Of a stretch of DNA of 64,000 bases, positions 18,139 through 25,863 are shown piece after piece (position 1 is the first letter of the stretch; each line of letters begins with the position of its first letter). This stretch comes from Devosia sp. FJ2-5-3. Lineage in GTDB: Bacteria > Pseudomonadota > Alphaproteobacteria > Rhizobiales > Devosiaceae. The stretch lies in assembly GCF_029201545.1 (NCBI RefSeq), contig NZ_CP104007.1, positions 1,212,501 to 1,276,500 on the forward strand. Reading direction: 5' to 3'. The position numbers were made by a program, and so were the translations under genes. The notes under the pieces were generated by a model. It made no database searches, was not told the DNA's origin, and saw nothing but the letters and a program-made list of their open reading frames with translations.

Positions 18139-18537
18139 CTACCAATTATTCCGCCCGTCCATCGCTTCTATGGTTATGGCCGACCAGTCGAGATCGTCGA
18201 CGAGGTTGAGATTGACGGCAAAGCTGCGTTCGGTTGGCACTGCGGTCGGGTCCCCATTCTTGGGCGTTCCGTCAGTGTTGTACATCGAGGCCCAGTCGGG
18301 CGACGAACCCCAGGTCTGCATGCCGCAGCGGCTGCAGAAATGGTGCTGGTTCAGCCCGCCTGGCGCATATTCGGTCTCGCCCTCCTGCGACAGGAATTTC
18401 AGCTCACCCGGCTTGTAATAGGTCCAGACTGCACCCGTGCGCGCGCAATAGCTGCAGTTACAGGAGCCGGCATGGGTTGGCTGCGCAGGCAGTTCGATAC
18501 GGGTCGCGCCACAATGGCAGCTGGCGATCAGGGGCAT
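18139..18537 (-). CDS. GFA-family (CENP-V/GFA domain) protein
   Basis: 132 residues with the zinc-binding cysteine pattern of the glutathione-dependent formaldehyde-activating fold: SCHCGATRIEL, GSCNCSYCARTGAVW, and FCSRCGMQTWG. These proteins are small cytoplasmic zinc proteins; most have no proven activity, so the enzymatic name should be treated with caution. An upstream AGGAG-like site (GGAGGAAG) precedes the ATG. Confidence 0.88.
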   Translation of the reverse strand: MPLIASCHCGATRIELPAQPTHAGSCNCSYCARTGAVWTYYKPGELKFLSQEGETEYAPGGLNQHHFCSRCGMQTWGSSPDWASMYNTDGTPKNGDPTAVPTERSFAVNLNLVDDLDWSAITIEAMDGRNNW

Positions 18538-18607
18538 TGGCTTCCTCCTTGGCTGTGATGAAGAGAGCCTAGGCGGGTGCAGTGTCAGGCCCTGTCAGCA
18601 CATCGGG

Positions 18608-19027
18608 TCAGGCCGCGTCCTGCGCGGCAATTTCCGGTGCGGCAGCGTCCTGACGCCGGTCCACGAGGCAGAACTGATTGCCCTCTGGGTCCTTCATGAC
18701 CGTATAGGTGGGCAGGACGCGATCGAGCGTGGCACCCAATTGCTTGAGCCGTTCCACCTCGGCGGCGCGATCCACCGCATCGACGTCGAAATGGACGCGA
18801 TTATTGTCGTAACGTCGCCCCTCCACATTCTGGAAGCAGAGCGACGGCCCGGGGCCATCGACCATCACGGTGGGGTCGGTTTCAGGGGTAAAGCCGAGCG
18901 CCGCCAGCTTGGCGATCTCGACGTCATCATAGCTGCGCACCGCGTAGCCATCGAGCAGGCTGGCCCAGAACCGTGCCAGGATGGCGGGTTTGTCGCAGTC
19001 AAAGACGATTTCGTGGATGGCTCCCAT
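18608..19027 (-). CDS. VOC-superfamily (glyoxalase-like) protein
   Basis: 139 residues. Two paired beta-alpha-beta-beta-beta units are visible: HEIVFDCDKPAILARFWASLLDG then NNRVHFDVDAVDRAAEVERLKQLGA, ending VMKDPEGNQFCLV. This matches glyoxalase-type domains that bind a metal and small substrates. Substrate unknown. The short Ala-rich C-terminal tail is likely unstructured. Confidence 0.85.
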   Translation of the reverse strand: MGAIHEIVFDCDKPAILARFWASLLDGYAVRSYDDVEIAKLAALGFTPETDPTVMVDGPGPSLCFQNVEGRRYDNNRVHFDVDAVDRAAEVERLKQLGATLDRVLPTYTVMKDPEGNQFCLVDRRQDAAAPEIAAQDAA

Positions 19028-19627
19028 GGCCCATCTCCTCGCTTCATTCCCTTTCGGTTAACCAGAAATTGCGGCAAGAGTGGCGCAAGGCGGCACTGGC
19101 TGATGCGGGGCGACCCGATGGCCGCCCCGCCTCCTGCGTCACCGGGTGGGATTGTCCCGTCGCAACAGGCTCTCCAGCGTCGGGACACCCGAGGGTCCTG
19201 CGGGCGGCCGCACAGCTTTGTCAGGCGTCAACGAGCGGGCCGTGGCCTTGGGCGCGAGCCCATGTCGCGGCACGTTCCGCGTGTGCTGTATGGGCTGGGG
19301 GCGTTGATGTGGATTTTTAGGCATGCGTTTTCCTTTCCGTCCGGGCAGGGCCGGATCGGCACGAATTGGTTTGCCGGCCGGGCAAAGCCACGAGCCGTCG
19401 GTTCAAGCGGTCAGAGACGCCTGGAGGCCGGGTAAGCGATGCGGAAGGGTAGGGGTGGCGATATCAGCTCGCCTTGTGGTCGCCCCGATCTACCGTCGCG
19501 ACAGAAGCCTCCATGACCATGCGGGCCCCGAAGCGGGGATGCTGGATCAGGTCAGAAGCGTCCGAAGCAAGGGTTCAGATCATTTGCGGGCGAGACCTCG
19601 TTCTCGTGTGTGAACGGGGAGCAGGAT
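19028..19627. other. 600-bp region with at most one small gene
   Basis: No known gene is recognised between the VOC gene and the terC terminator. A 61-codon minus-strand frame (19139-19324) is the only candidate and is listed separately. I looked for tRNA T-arm signatures and found none. Confidence 0.5.
19139..19324 (-). CDS. Possible small basic protein
   Basis: 61 residues (MPKNPHQRPQPIQHTRNV...), ending GVPTLESLLRRDNPTR. An AAGGA site lies seven bases before the ATG, which supports it. Composition is basic and Pro-rich, with no membrane segment. No family recognised; it may be spurious. Confidence 0.35.
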   Translation of the reverse strand: MPKNPHQRPQPIQHTRNVPRHGLAPKATARSLTPDKAVRPPAGPSGVPTLESLLRRDNPTR

Positions 19628-19661
19628 AAAAAAAGAGGCGGGCCGGGTCAACCGGTCCGCC
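19628..19661 (-). terminator. Rho-independent terminator downstream of terC
   Basis: On the minus strand, a 10-bp stem (19652-19661 with 19637-19646; one internal A-C mismatch) with a five-base loop is followed soon by seven T residues. It lies 24 bases after the terC stop. Confidence 0.85.
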
Positions 19662-19684
19662 CCAAAACTGTCAGCCGCGCCGCA

Positions 19685-20704
19685 TTAGGGCTCGAGCTTG
19701 CCCGTTTCCGGATGGTCTTCAGCGCTGATGCTGGGCTCGTTGCGAGTCTTCCACAGCGAGAAGATGATGCCACCGGCGAGGATCGCGATGGTCACGACCA
19801 GCGAGAGTAGCGTGTCGATGTGGATATGGAACGGCACGAGCGAGATCTTGATGCCGACCAGAACGAGGATGATGGCCAGCGAGGTCTGCAGGTACCGGAA
19901 CCGGTTCATCGCCGCGGCAAGCGCAAAATACAGCGAACGCAGGCCAAGGATGGCGAAGATGTTCGAGGTGTAGACGATGAACGTGTCCTGGGTCACGGCG
20001 AAGACGGCAGGAACCGAGTCGACGGCGAAGATCAGGTCGACGACTTCCACCATGATCAGCGCCACGGCGAGCGGGGTCAGCCAGGTGACGATCTTGCCGG
20101 TCTTGGGATCGGGTTCCTTGACCGTGAAATTGCGGCCATGCAGCGTCCTGGTGACCCGGAAGTGCCGGGCAATGAACTGGTAGACCTTGTTCTCTTCAAG
20201 GTTCGGCTCTTCGTCCTGATGGCTGAACATCCGGATGCCGGTGAACACCAGGAAGGCGCCAAAGCCGAGCAGGATCCAGCTGAACTGGTTGACCAGGGCT
20301 GCGCCGACGCCAATCAGGACGGCGCGGAACAGGATCACGCCGAGAATGCCCCAGAACAGCACGCGGTGCTGGTAGAGGCGGGGAATGCCGAGGAAGCCGA
20401 AGATGGTGGCGATGACGAACATGTTGTCCATCGCCAGGCTCTGCTCGAGCAAATAGCCGGTGTAGAACTCGAGCCCGGCCTCAGCGCCGCGGCTGAACCA
20501 GACCCAGGCGCCGAACGCCAGGGCAATAAGGACGTAAAAGCCGTAGAGCAGCAGGCTCTCCTTGGCTTCGATCTCGTGTTCATCCCGATGCAGGATGCCA
20601 AGGTCGAAGACAAGCAGGGCAAGGACGATCGCGATGAACGCGACCCAGAAGTAGATAGGGGTGCCTAGAAAATCACCCGTTAAGGCGGCAAGCAGCATTT
20701 CCAT
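19685..20704 (-). CDS. TerC/Alx-family integral membrane protein
   Basis: 339 residues with about nine membrane helices. Family marks are LALLVFDLGILHRDEHEIEAKES, the acidic motif EQSLAMDNMFVIATIF, and VEVVDLIFAVDSVPAVFAVT, whose membrane aspartates probably bind metal. Relatives include TerC (tellurite resistance) and Alx, linked to Mn homeostasis and the loading of exported metalloproteins. The 5' region can fold over the ribosome-binding site (next entry). Confidence 0.93.
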   Translation of the reverse strand: MEMLLAALTGDFLGTPIYFWVAFIAIVLALLVFDLGILHRDEHEIEAKESLLLYGFYVLIALAFGAWVWFSRGAEAGLEFYTGYLLEQSLAMDNMFVIATIFGFLGIPRLYQHRVLFWGILGVILFRAVLIGVGAALVNQFSWILLGFGAFLVFTGIRMFSHQDEEPNLEENKVYQFIARHFRVTRTLHGRNFTVKEPDPKTGKIVTWLTPLAVALIMVEVVDLIFAVDSVPAVFAVTQDTFIVYTSNIFAILGLRSLYFALAAAMNRFRYLQTSLAIILVLVGIKISLVPFHIHIDTLLSLVVTIAILAGGIIFSLWKTRNEPSISAEDHPETGKLEP

Positions 20705-20792
20705 CGCCGGACCTTCTCCATGTAACTTGGTGGAGCAGCTCCGACATCATCATGGAGAACCCATGACCAGAGGGGCCCGGCGCTGCCCCTCT
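20705..20792 (-). promoter_or_regulatory. Structured 5' leader of terC
   Basis: In the mRNA sense a 7-bp hairpin AGAGGGG/CCCCTCT (20792-20769) is followed by TTCTCCATG (20759-20751) pairing perfectly with CATGGAGAA (20722-20714). A short inner stem GGAG/CTCC sits near 20732-20742. The 3' arm GGAGAA is part of the likely ribosome-binding site of terC, so pairing would hide it. TerC/Alx genes often have metal- or pH-responsive leaders; this one does not match the yybP-ykoY core that I know. Confidence 0.5.
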
Positions 20793-20900
20793 AAAATGCC
20801 CTAAGGAATGAAAAGTTCAAGCCCTCGCCGCGCGCCTGCGGCTTTTAGCGCCGATTGCAGTTGATAAGCTGCGGGGCCGTCACGAGAAAAACCGGGCCGT

Positions 20901-21245
20901 TCAGCGCGGCGTGCACAACATGACGATGGCGTCGGCGGTCTCCAGTTGCAAAGCGACACCGAAATTGGCGTCCGCGACGACCCGCCCGGCCTGAATGCCC
21001 GAATTGGCGCGCAGATTGCCATCATTGATGCCGATGCCGTCTTCATAGGGCGTGGTGGTGCCGGTGCCCGAATTGGCATCGCCCACGGCGCGCGAGGCCC
21101 AGCCATAGACCTGACCGTAAATGGTCAAAATTCCGGCGCGGTTCGAGGTCGCGTCGCGACAGCTCCAGTTCCCCTGATAGGACTGGGCCAGGCTCGGCGT
21201 GGCGAAGGTGGCAAGAAGCGAGAAGACAAGGACGAATCGGCGCAT
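20901..21245 (-). CDS. Small secreted protein of unknown function
   Basis: 114 residues from ATG 21245. A clear signal peptide (MRRFVLVFSLLATFATPSLA, then QS) suggests export to the periplasm. The mature part begins YQGNWSCRDATSNRAGILTI and has two cysteines (WSC, MLC) that could form one disulfide. No domain recognised. Confidence 0.7.
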   Translation of the reverse strand: MRRFVLVFSLLATFATPSLAQSYQGNWSCRDATSNRAGILTIYGQVYGWASRAVGDANSGTGTTTPYEDGIGINDGNLRANSGIQAGRVVADANFGVALQLETADAIVMLCTPR

Positions 21246-21276
21246 TGCAGGAGAGTGCCGGGGCGTCATCCGCGTT

Positions 21277-21834
21277 TCAAGTGCTGCGTGTCAGTCTGGG
21301 CCCGATCACCGGTATTTTCGTGAGCGCGAGCAGCAGCCGAAGCTTCAGCGGCATGCGATAATCCCGCAGTTTGGAAAACCCGACGAGCTCGGCCCGATAG
21401 ACCAGTTCGCCCCGCTGATTGGTCGCGGTCAGGCGATTGAACAGCAGGCCCCAGCCGGGCAGGGAGTTGGAGGGACGCTTGCCGGTAACCACGAGTTCAT
21501 AGGTGACGGTATCTCCGGGGCGGACCGGGACCTTGAAATCCATGGAATTGACGCCCGGCGAGGGTCCGGAGACGCCCGGCTCTTCGCCGAGTTCCCGCAG
21601 CCGTTCCGCCTCTGCCTCCAGCGCATCGACCATGCGGCGGTGCCCCACGCTGACCGTGTGCCAACCACTGGCGATCAAGCCGCCAAAATGGCTGTGCTTG
21701 GCGGCCTCTGGATCGATGTGGAAATATTGCGGGTCGTAAAGGGTGGCGAAGTCGATGATTTCCTCGGCGGTAAAGGTGTGACTGCCGAGCGGAAAGGTTT
21801 CGTCGATGACGATGTTCTCAAACCAGCGGGTCAT
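21277..21834 (-). CDS. MaoC-family dehydratase
   Basis: 185 residues from ATG 21834, overlapping the previous gene's stop (ATGA). The hot-dog fold hydratase motif is FATLYDPQYFHIDPEAAKHSHFGGLIASGWHT, with the catalytic Asp and His in DPQYFHID. Such enzymes hydrate enoyl-CoA esters. The second gene of an overlapping MaoC pair may make a heterodimer or act on a different chain length; this is inference. Confidence 0.88.
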   Translation of the reverse strand: MTRWFENIVIDETFPLGSHTFTAEEIIDFATLYDPQYFHIDPEAAKHSHFGGLIASGWHTVSVGHRRMVDALEAEAERLRELGEEPGVSGPSPGVNSMDFKVPVRPGDTVTYELVVTGKRPSNSLPGWGLLFNRLTATNQRGELVYRAELVGFSKLRDYRMPLKLRLLLALTKIPVIGPRLTRST

Positions 21835-22304
21835 GCCGCGACCTCGCGGCATTCAACGAGATTGGCAAGGCGCATGGTGAGGACCGGCTTGTCGTTTTGG
21901 TTGCGGACGTCGAAATCGAGCGTGACGATACCCCATTTGGGGTGACTGCCGGATCGGCGCAGCGCAGCAATGGTCACCGTGCCACCGATAATGTCGTCAA
22001 CCATCACCGGGTTCTTCCACTTGAGGTCGGTGAAGCCGAGGCCGCCGCAGGAGGCGATTTTGGAGAGAAAGCTGTCGACCAGCATGCGCAGGCTGAGGCC
22101 GCCGGTCTGCCAGCCGCTGGAGGAGAGGCCGCCGAGAAGGCTCTTGCGCGCGGCTTCTTCGTCGAGATGGAAGGGAAAGGGGTCGAACTGGCGGGCGAAA
22201 GTGGTGATCATCTCCTTGGTCACCTTGGTGTGGCCCAGATCGATGATCTCGCCCTCGACAAGATCCTCGAAATGCCTGCGATCGCGCGTGACAGGATTGG
22301 TCAT
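21831..22304 (-). CDS. MaoC-family dehydratase
   Basis: 157 residues with the same motif, FARQFDPFPFHLDEEAARKSLLGGLSSSGWQT, so the catalytic Asp/His pair is intact (DPFPFHLD). First gene of the two-gene MaoC operon. Substrate unknown; similar pairs in Rhizobiales handle enoyl-CoA intermediates. Confidence 0.88.
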   Translation of the reverse strand: MTNPVTRDRRHFEDLVEGEIIDLGHTKVTKEMITTFARQFDPFPFHLDEEAARKSLLGGLSSSGWQTGGLSLRMLVDSFLSKIASCGGLGFTDLKWKNPVMVDDIIGGTVTIAALRRSGSHPKWGIVTLDFDVRNQNDKPVLTMRLANLVECREVAA

Positions 22305-22385
22305 TGTCTTTCCCTATACGTCAATCGCGCTTGTGGCATGAGCCGACTGGGCTGGCAAGATTCGCATCGTTCCTTGCAGCCGCAT

Positions 22386-23255
22386 CTACATTTCCGCTCG
22401 CCGGCCCGATTGGCGGAATTCGAGCGGGGAGATGCCGCGGCGGCGGCGCAGCACCTTGGCGAGGTAGTTTCCATCGGCAAAGCCCGTGGCGCGGGCGATT
22501 TCGGCGACGCTCATTTCGCTCGCCAGCAGCAGGCGCTCGACCCGCTCGAGGCGTCGTTCGAGCACATAGTCGGCGGGGCCGCGGCCCATGGCAGCGGAAA
22601 AACTGCGCACGAAATGGGCCCGGCTGATGCCGGCGATCGCCGCAAGGCGCTCGACCGGAAGAGGGGAGGCAAGCTGGCCATCGATATGGGCCAATACCCG
22701 GCTGAGGGCCGGCGCCAGCGCGTGCTCGGGGACAGGGCGGCTGCCGAACACACTGTCATGAAGGCTGGTCATGGCGCCATAGGCGGCGCTCGAAGCCTCG
22801 CCCGGGGAGAGACCCGACAGGGTCAGGAGCGCGAGGCATGACGCTGCCAGCCGGTCGATCTGATGGGCCGAAAGCTCGAGAACCGGCCCGGCGCTATCGA
22901 TGATCTCGCGGGCAAGGCGCAGCGCCTCGCGACCATTGAGCAGCAGCCAGAAATATTCCCAGTGACCGCCGCGCTCCAGCCAATAGCGATGGGCGTGTGG
23001 CATGGCCACCAGCATCGTACTGCCAGGACGGAGGCGATGCTGGGTGCCGGAAAAATCGAGCCGGCCTTCGCCCAGCGTCGTGTGCTGGATGACAAGGAAA
23101 GGGGCGGTGCCGCGCTTCAGCCCATCCCAGGAATAGACCTCGTTGCGGCGCTGTTCATAGCCTGCGGCAACGGCCATGCAATGGAGCGGCGCGGCGCTGC
23201 GCGGCAAGCTCAGGGATCTGATGTCATGGCCATGGTCGAGAAGCTGGGACAGCAC
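22386..23255 (-). CDS. AraC-family transcriptional regulator next to a GH4 gene
   Basis: An N-terminal AraC-type sensing domain (YSWDGLKRGTAPFLVIQHTTLGEGRL... HAHRYWLERGGHWEYFWLLL) precedes a two-helix-turn-helix DNA-binding domain (VERLAAIAGISRAHFVRSFSAAMG; MSVAEIARATGFADGNYLAKVLRRRRGISP). It is divergent from an alpha-galactosidase gene, which it probably controls in response to sugar. The start is uncertain: GTG 23255 or ATG 23177 are plausible, while the open frame to 23360 would overlap the divergent gene. Confidence 0.88.
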   Translation of the reverse strand: MLSQLLDHGHDIRSLSLPRSAAPLHCMAVAAGYEQRRNEVYSWDGLKRGTAPFLVIQHTTLGEGRLDFSGTQHRLRPGSTMLVAMPHAHRYWLERGGHWEYFWLLLNGREALRLAREIIDSAGPVLELSAHQIDRLAASCLALLTLSGLSPGEASSAAYGAMTSLHDSVFGSRPVPEHALAPALSRVLAHIDGQLASPLPVERLAAIAGISRAHFVRSFSAAMGRGPADYVLERRLERVERLLLASEMSVAEIARATGFADGNYLAKVLRRRRGISPLEFRQSGRRAEM

Positions 23256-23353
23256 AAGATTACCCGCGTTCGCACAAGCTTTCTCTACACGAACAGGGAG
23301 AGGCGCGCTAGCAATGAGCCCAATAATCATGCCGCCAGGGAGTGAGGCACGCC

Positions 23354-24808
23354 ATGTCATTCAAGGTCGCCATTATCGGCGCCGGTTCAGTCGGCTTTAC
23401 CAAGACGCTGATTTCCGACCTGTTGAAGGTTCCCGAATTCGCCGATGTCGAATTCGCGCTGACCGACATCAATCCGCACAATCTCGACATGGTGCGGCAG
23501 ATCATCGAGACCATCGTCTCGGTCAATAATCTGCCCGCCAGGGTGACGGCGACGACCGACAGGCGCGAGGCGCTGAGCGGGGCGCGCTACATCATGTCTT
23601 GCGTCCGCGTCGGCGGGCTCGAGGCCTTTGCCACCGACATTTCCATCCCGCTCAAATATGGGGTCGACCAGTGTGTCGGCGACACCATCTGCGCCGGCGG
23701 GATTCTCTACGGGCAGCGCAACATCCCGGTCATTCTCGATTTCTGCAAAGATATCCGCGAAGTCGCCGAGCCCGGGGCGCTGTTCCTCAACTATGCCAAT
23801 CCCATGGCCATGAACACCTGGGCCGCCGAGCAATTTGGCGGGGTCAATGTGGTCGGCCTCTGCCACGGCGTGCAGCACGGGGCGCACCAGATCGCGCAGG
23901 TGTTGGGCGTGCGGGACGACGAGCTCGACTATGTGTGCTCGGGCATCAACCACCAGACCTGGTATATCGACATTCGCGCCAAGGGCCGGAAGATCGAGAA
24001 GGAAGAGCTGATCGCCGGCTTTGAGGCCCACCCGATCTATTCCAAGACCGAAAAGGTGCGCATCGACGTCCTGAAGCGCTTCGGCGTCTATTCCACCGAG
24101 AGCAATGGCCATCTCTCCGAATACCTCCCTTGGTATCGGAAGCGCCCGGACGAGATCAATCGCTGGATCGACATGAGCGACTGGATCCATGGCGAGACCG
24201 GCGGATATCTGCGCTATTCCACCGAGCGTCGGAACTGGTTCGAAACCGATTTCCCGATGTTCAAGGAGCAGGCGAACAAGCCGCTCGCCGACTACAAGCG
24301 CACCAGCGAACACGCCAGCTACATTATCGAGGCGCTTGAAACCGGGCGCGTTTATCGCGGCCATTTCAACCGCCGCAACAATGGCATCATCACCAATCTG
24401 CCCGATGACGCGATCATCGAAAGCCCTGGCTATGTCGATCGCTTCGGCATCAACATGATCGAGGGCATCACCCTGCCAACGGCCTGCGCCGCCACCTGTT
24501 CGGTCTCGGTCTCGGTACAGCGTCTCTCGGTCGAGGCGGCCATGACAGGCGACATCGACACTCTGAAACTCGCCGTGCTGCATGATCCGCTGGTCGGCGC
24601 CATCTGCACGCCCGACGAAGTCTGGGCCATGGTGGACGAGATGGTTGTCGCCCAGGCGCAATGGCTGCCGCAATATGCGCACGCAGTGCCCGCTGCACGC
24701 GAACGGATCGCCAAATCCACTGTCAAGACCCGCGACTGGGACGGCGCCGCCCGCAAGCGTGTTCGCTCGGTCGAAGAACTGCGCGAAATGAGCGGCGCCC
24801 ATCACTGA
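23354..24808 (+). CDS. melA: GH4 alpha-galactosidase (MelA family), copy 1
   Basis: 484 residues from ATG 23354. NAD-binding Rossmann start (VAIIGAGSVGFTKTLISDLL). The two metal ligands of family GH4 are visible: C170 in GLCHGVQHG and H200 in GINHQTWYID. NYANPMAMNTW and ESNGHLSEYLPW are MelA-type. GH4 enzymes need NAD and Mn and act by a redox-assisted elimination in the cytoplasm. There is no signal peptide, so sugar must be imported, perhaps by the ABC system at 31.7-37.9 kb. Confidence 0.92.
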   Translation: MSFKVAIIGAGSVGFTKTLISDLLKVPEFADVEFALTDINPHNLDMVRQIIETIVSVNNLPARVTATTDRREALSGARYIMSCVRVGGLEAFATDISIPLKYGVDQCVGDTICAGGILYGQRNIPVILDFCKDIREVAEPGALFLNYANPMAMNTWAAEQFGGVNVVGLCHGVQHGAHQIAQVLGVRDDELDYVCSGINHQTWYIDIRAKGRKIEKEELIAGFEAHPIYSKTEKVRIDVLKRFGVYSTESNGHLSEYLPWYRKRPDEINRWIDMSDWIHGETGGYLRYSTERRNWFETDFPMFKEQANKPLADYKRTSEHASYIIEALETGRVYRGHFNRRNNGIITNLPDDAIIESPGYVDRFGINMIEGITLPTACAATCSVSVSVQRLSVEAAMTGDIDTLKLAVLHDPLVGAICTPDEVWAMVDEMVVAQAQWLPQYAHAVPAARERIAKSTVKTRDWDGAARKRVRSVEELREMSGAHH

Positions 24809-24836
24809 AAACGACGCGACCTCCCAAGCGTCACCT

Positions 24837-24864
24837 GCCCCCGGCCCTCCACCGGGGGCTTTTT
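24837..24864 (+). terminator. Rho-independent terminator of melA copy 1
   Basis: An 8-bp stem GCCCCCGG/CCGGGGGC with a seven-base loop, followed by TTTTT. Confidence 0.9.
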
Positions 24865-24895
24865 GTTGGGAGCTTTGATCTTCCAAACCCACGAT

Positions 24896-25398
24896 GTCAT
24901 CCCCGCAAGCGGGGACCTCCGTTACCCTTCACCGCACAATCAAACAGGGGTTCCCGCTTTCGCGGGAATGACACCGCGGGTGGATGACAGCCCTGCCCAA
25001 ATCCCTCCGCTCCCGCGCCCCCTCGCCCCTCCGGGGAGAGGGTTGGGGTGAGGGGCCTTTCCCACCCCACCATTCGTCACCGCCGCCCGCCCCAACCACT
25101 ATGTCATCCCCGCGCACGCGGGGACCTCCGTTTCCCCTTCCTCCACAGTACAACAGAGGTTCCCGCTTCCGCGGGAATGACATTGTGGGTGGATGACCAC
25201 TCCTCCCCAAATCCCTCCGCTCCTGCGCCCCCTCGCCCCTCCGGGGAGAGGGCCGGGGTGAGGGGCCATTCCCACCCCACCATTCGTCACCGCCGCCCGC
25301 CCCAACCACTGTGTCATCCCCGCGCAGGCGGGGACCTCCGTTACCCTTCCTCCACAGTACAACGGAGGTTCTCGCTTTCGCGGGAATGACATCGAGGG
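24896..25398. repeat. 209-bp tandem repeat (about 2.4 copies) carrying GTCAT...ATGAC palindromes
   Basis: Full units at 24981-25189 and 25190-25398, with a partial unit before them (24896-24980). Each unit contains a C-rich/G-rich hairpin (CCCCTCCGGGGAGAGG) and one palindromic element beginning GTCATCCCCGCG and ending CGCGGGAATGAC (24896-24972, 25103-25181, 25313-25390). Units differ at scattered bases. No gene found. Confidence 0.88.
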
Positions 25399-25775
25399 TG
25401 CAAAAGAATCCCACTTATCCCCGTCCTCAATGTTCCATGCCATCATCCGCCCGTTCCCGCCGACAACACGCGGCGCCGACGAAGCGTCGGGCGGGGAGAC
25501 GGGCCGCACGGGGTCGCCTGGGCGGGGGCGTGGATGTCGACCACCGGCCGGTGCCGGTTCTGCCTTTCGGGGTCATGCCTCGACGCAGGACCCAGCACCA
25601 CCCGCAAGGGGGCCGCTCAAGGCATGCGCCCAAAAAACCGGTCGTGGGAAGCGGCTTTCGCCTCTTCTATTTCTATCAATTCGGGGCGAAAGCCGCTTTT
25701 CACCGTGCCCGTAGGGCATCGCGACCGTGTCCCCGCGACGCTCCCCTGGGGCCGGGCGGCGCCTTGGCGTGTCTG
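25190..25775 (+). repeat. Dispersed ~586-bp element, copy 1
   Basis: This stretch is repeated in inverted orientation at 63030-63611. From 25399 to about 25664 I count five substitutions between copies; the last 100 bases diverge more. It includes one unit of the 209-bp repeat and a unique core from 25399. Near its end a 14-bp stem (AAGCGGCTTTCGCC at 25649-25662 with GGCGAAAGCCGCTT at 25685-25698) is kept perfectly in both copies although the loop differs. No convincing protein frame: an indel in the loop shifts the reading frames. Confidence 0.88.
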
Positions 25776-25863
25776 CGGTAAAGAGGAGAAAACTTCCGGC
25801 TTTCACAGGAGGGATTGCCCGGCTGAGAGCGGCACCATAGCGTCATGCGGGGGAGGATTTTGC

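Noticed and set aside
19400..19620. Possible tRNA in the gap before terC
   Set aside because: GGTTCAAG and GGTTCAGAT resemble a T-loop but lack the paired arms and a cloverleaf.
20705..20792. yybP-ykoY manganese riboswitch upstream of terC
   Set aside because: The position is right, but the conserved core of that riboswitch is not found. Kept only as an unnamed structured leader.
19139..22304. Defence or phage island
   Set aside because: No integrase, att-site duplication, phage gene or marked base-composition shift could be seen.
24896..25398. CRISPR array
   Set aside because: Repeats are 209 bp long and directly adjoining, with no spacers and no cas genes.
25427..25633. 68-residue frame kept in both copies of the dispersed element
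   Set aside because: It is Arg/Pro-rich, and conservation follows from recent duplication of the DNA. No ribosome site or family supports it.
25815..25863. TPP-riboswitch-like GGCTGAGAG before the halogenase gene
   Set aside because: Only this short piece matches; the second conserved half with the GAACCTGATC-like sequence is absent, and the gene is not a thiamine gene.
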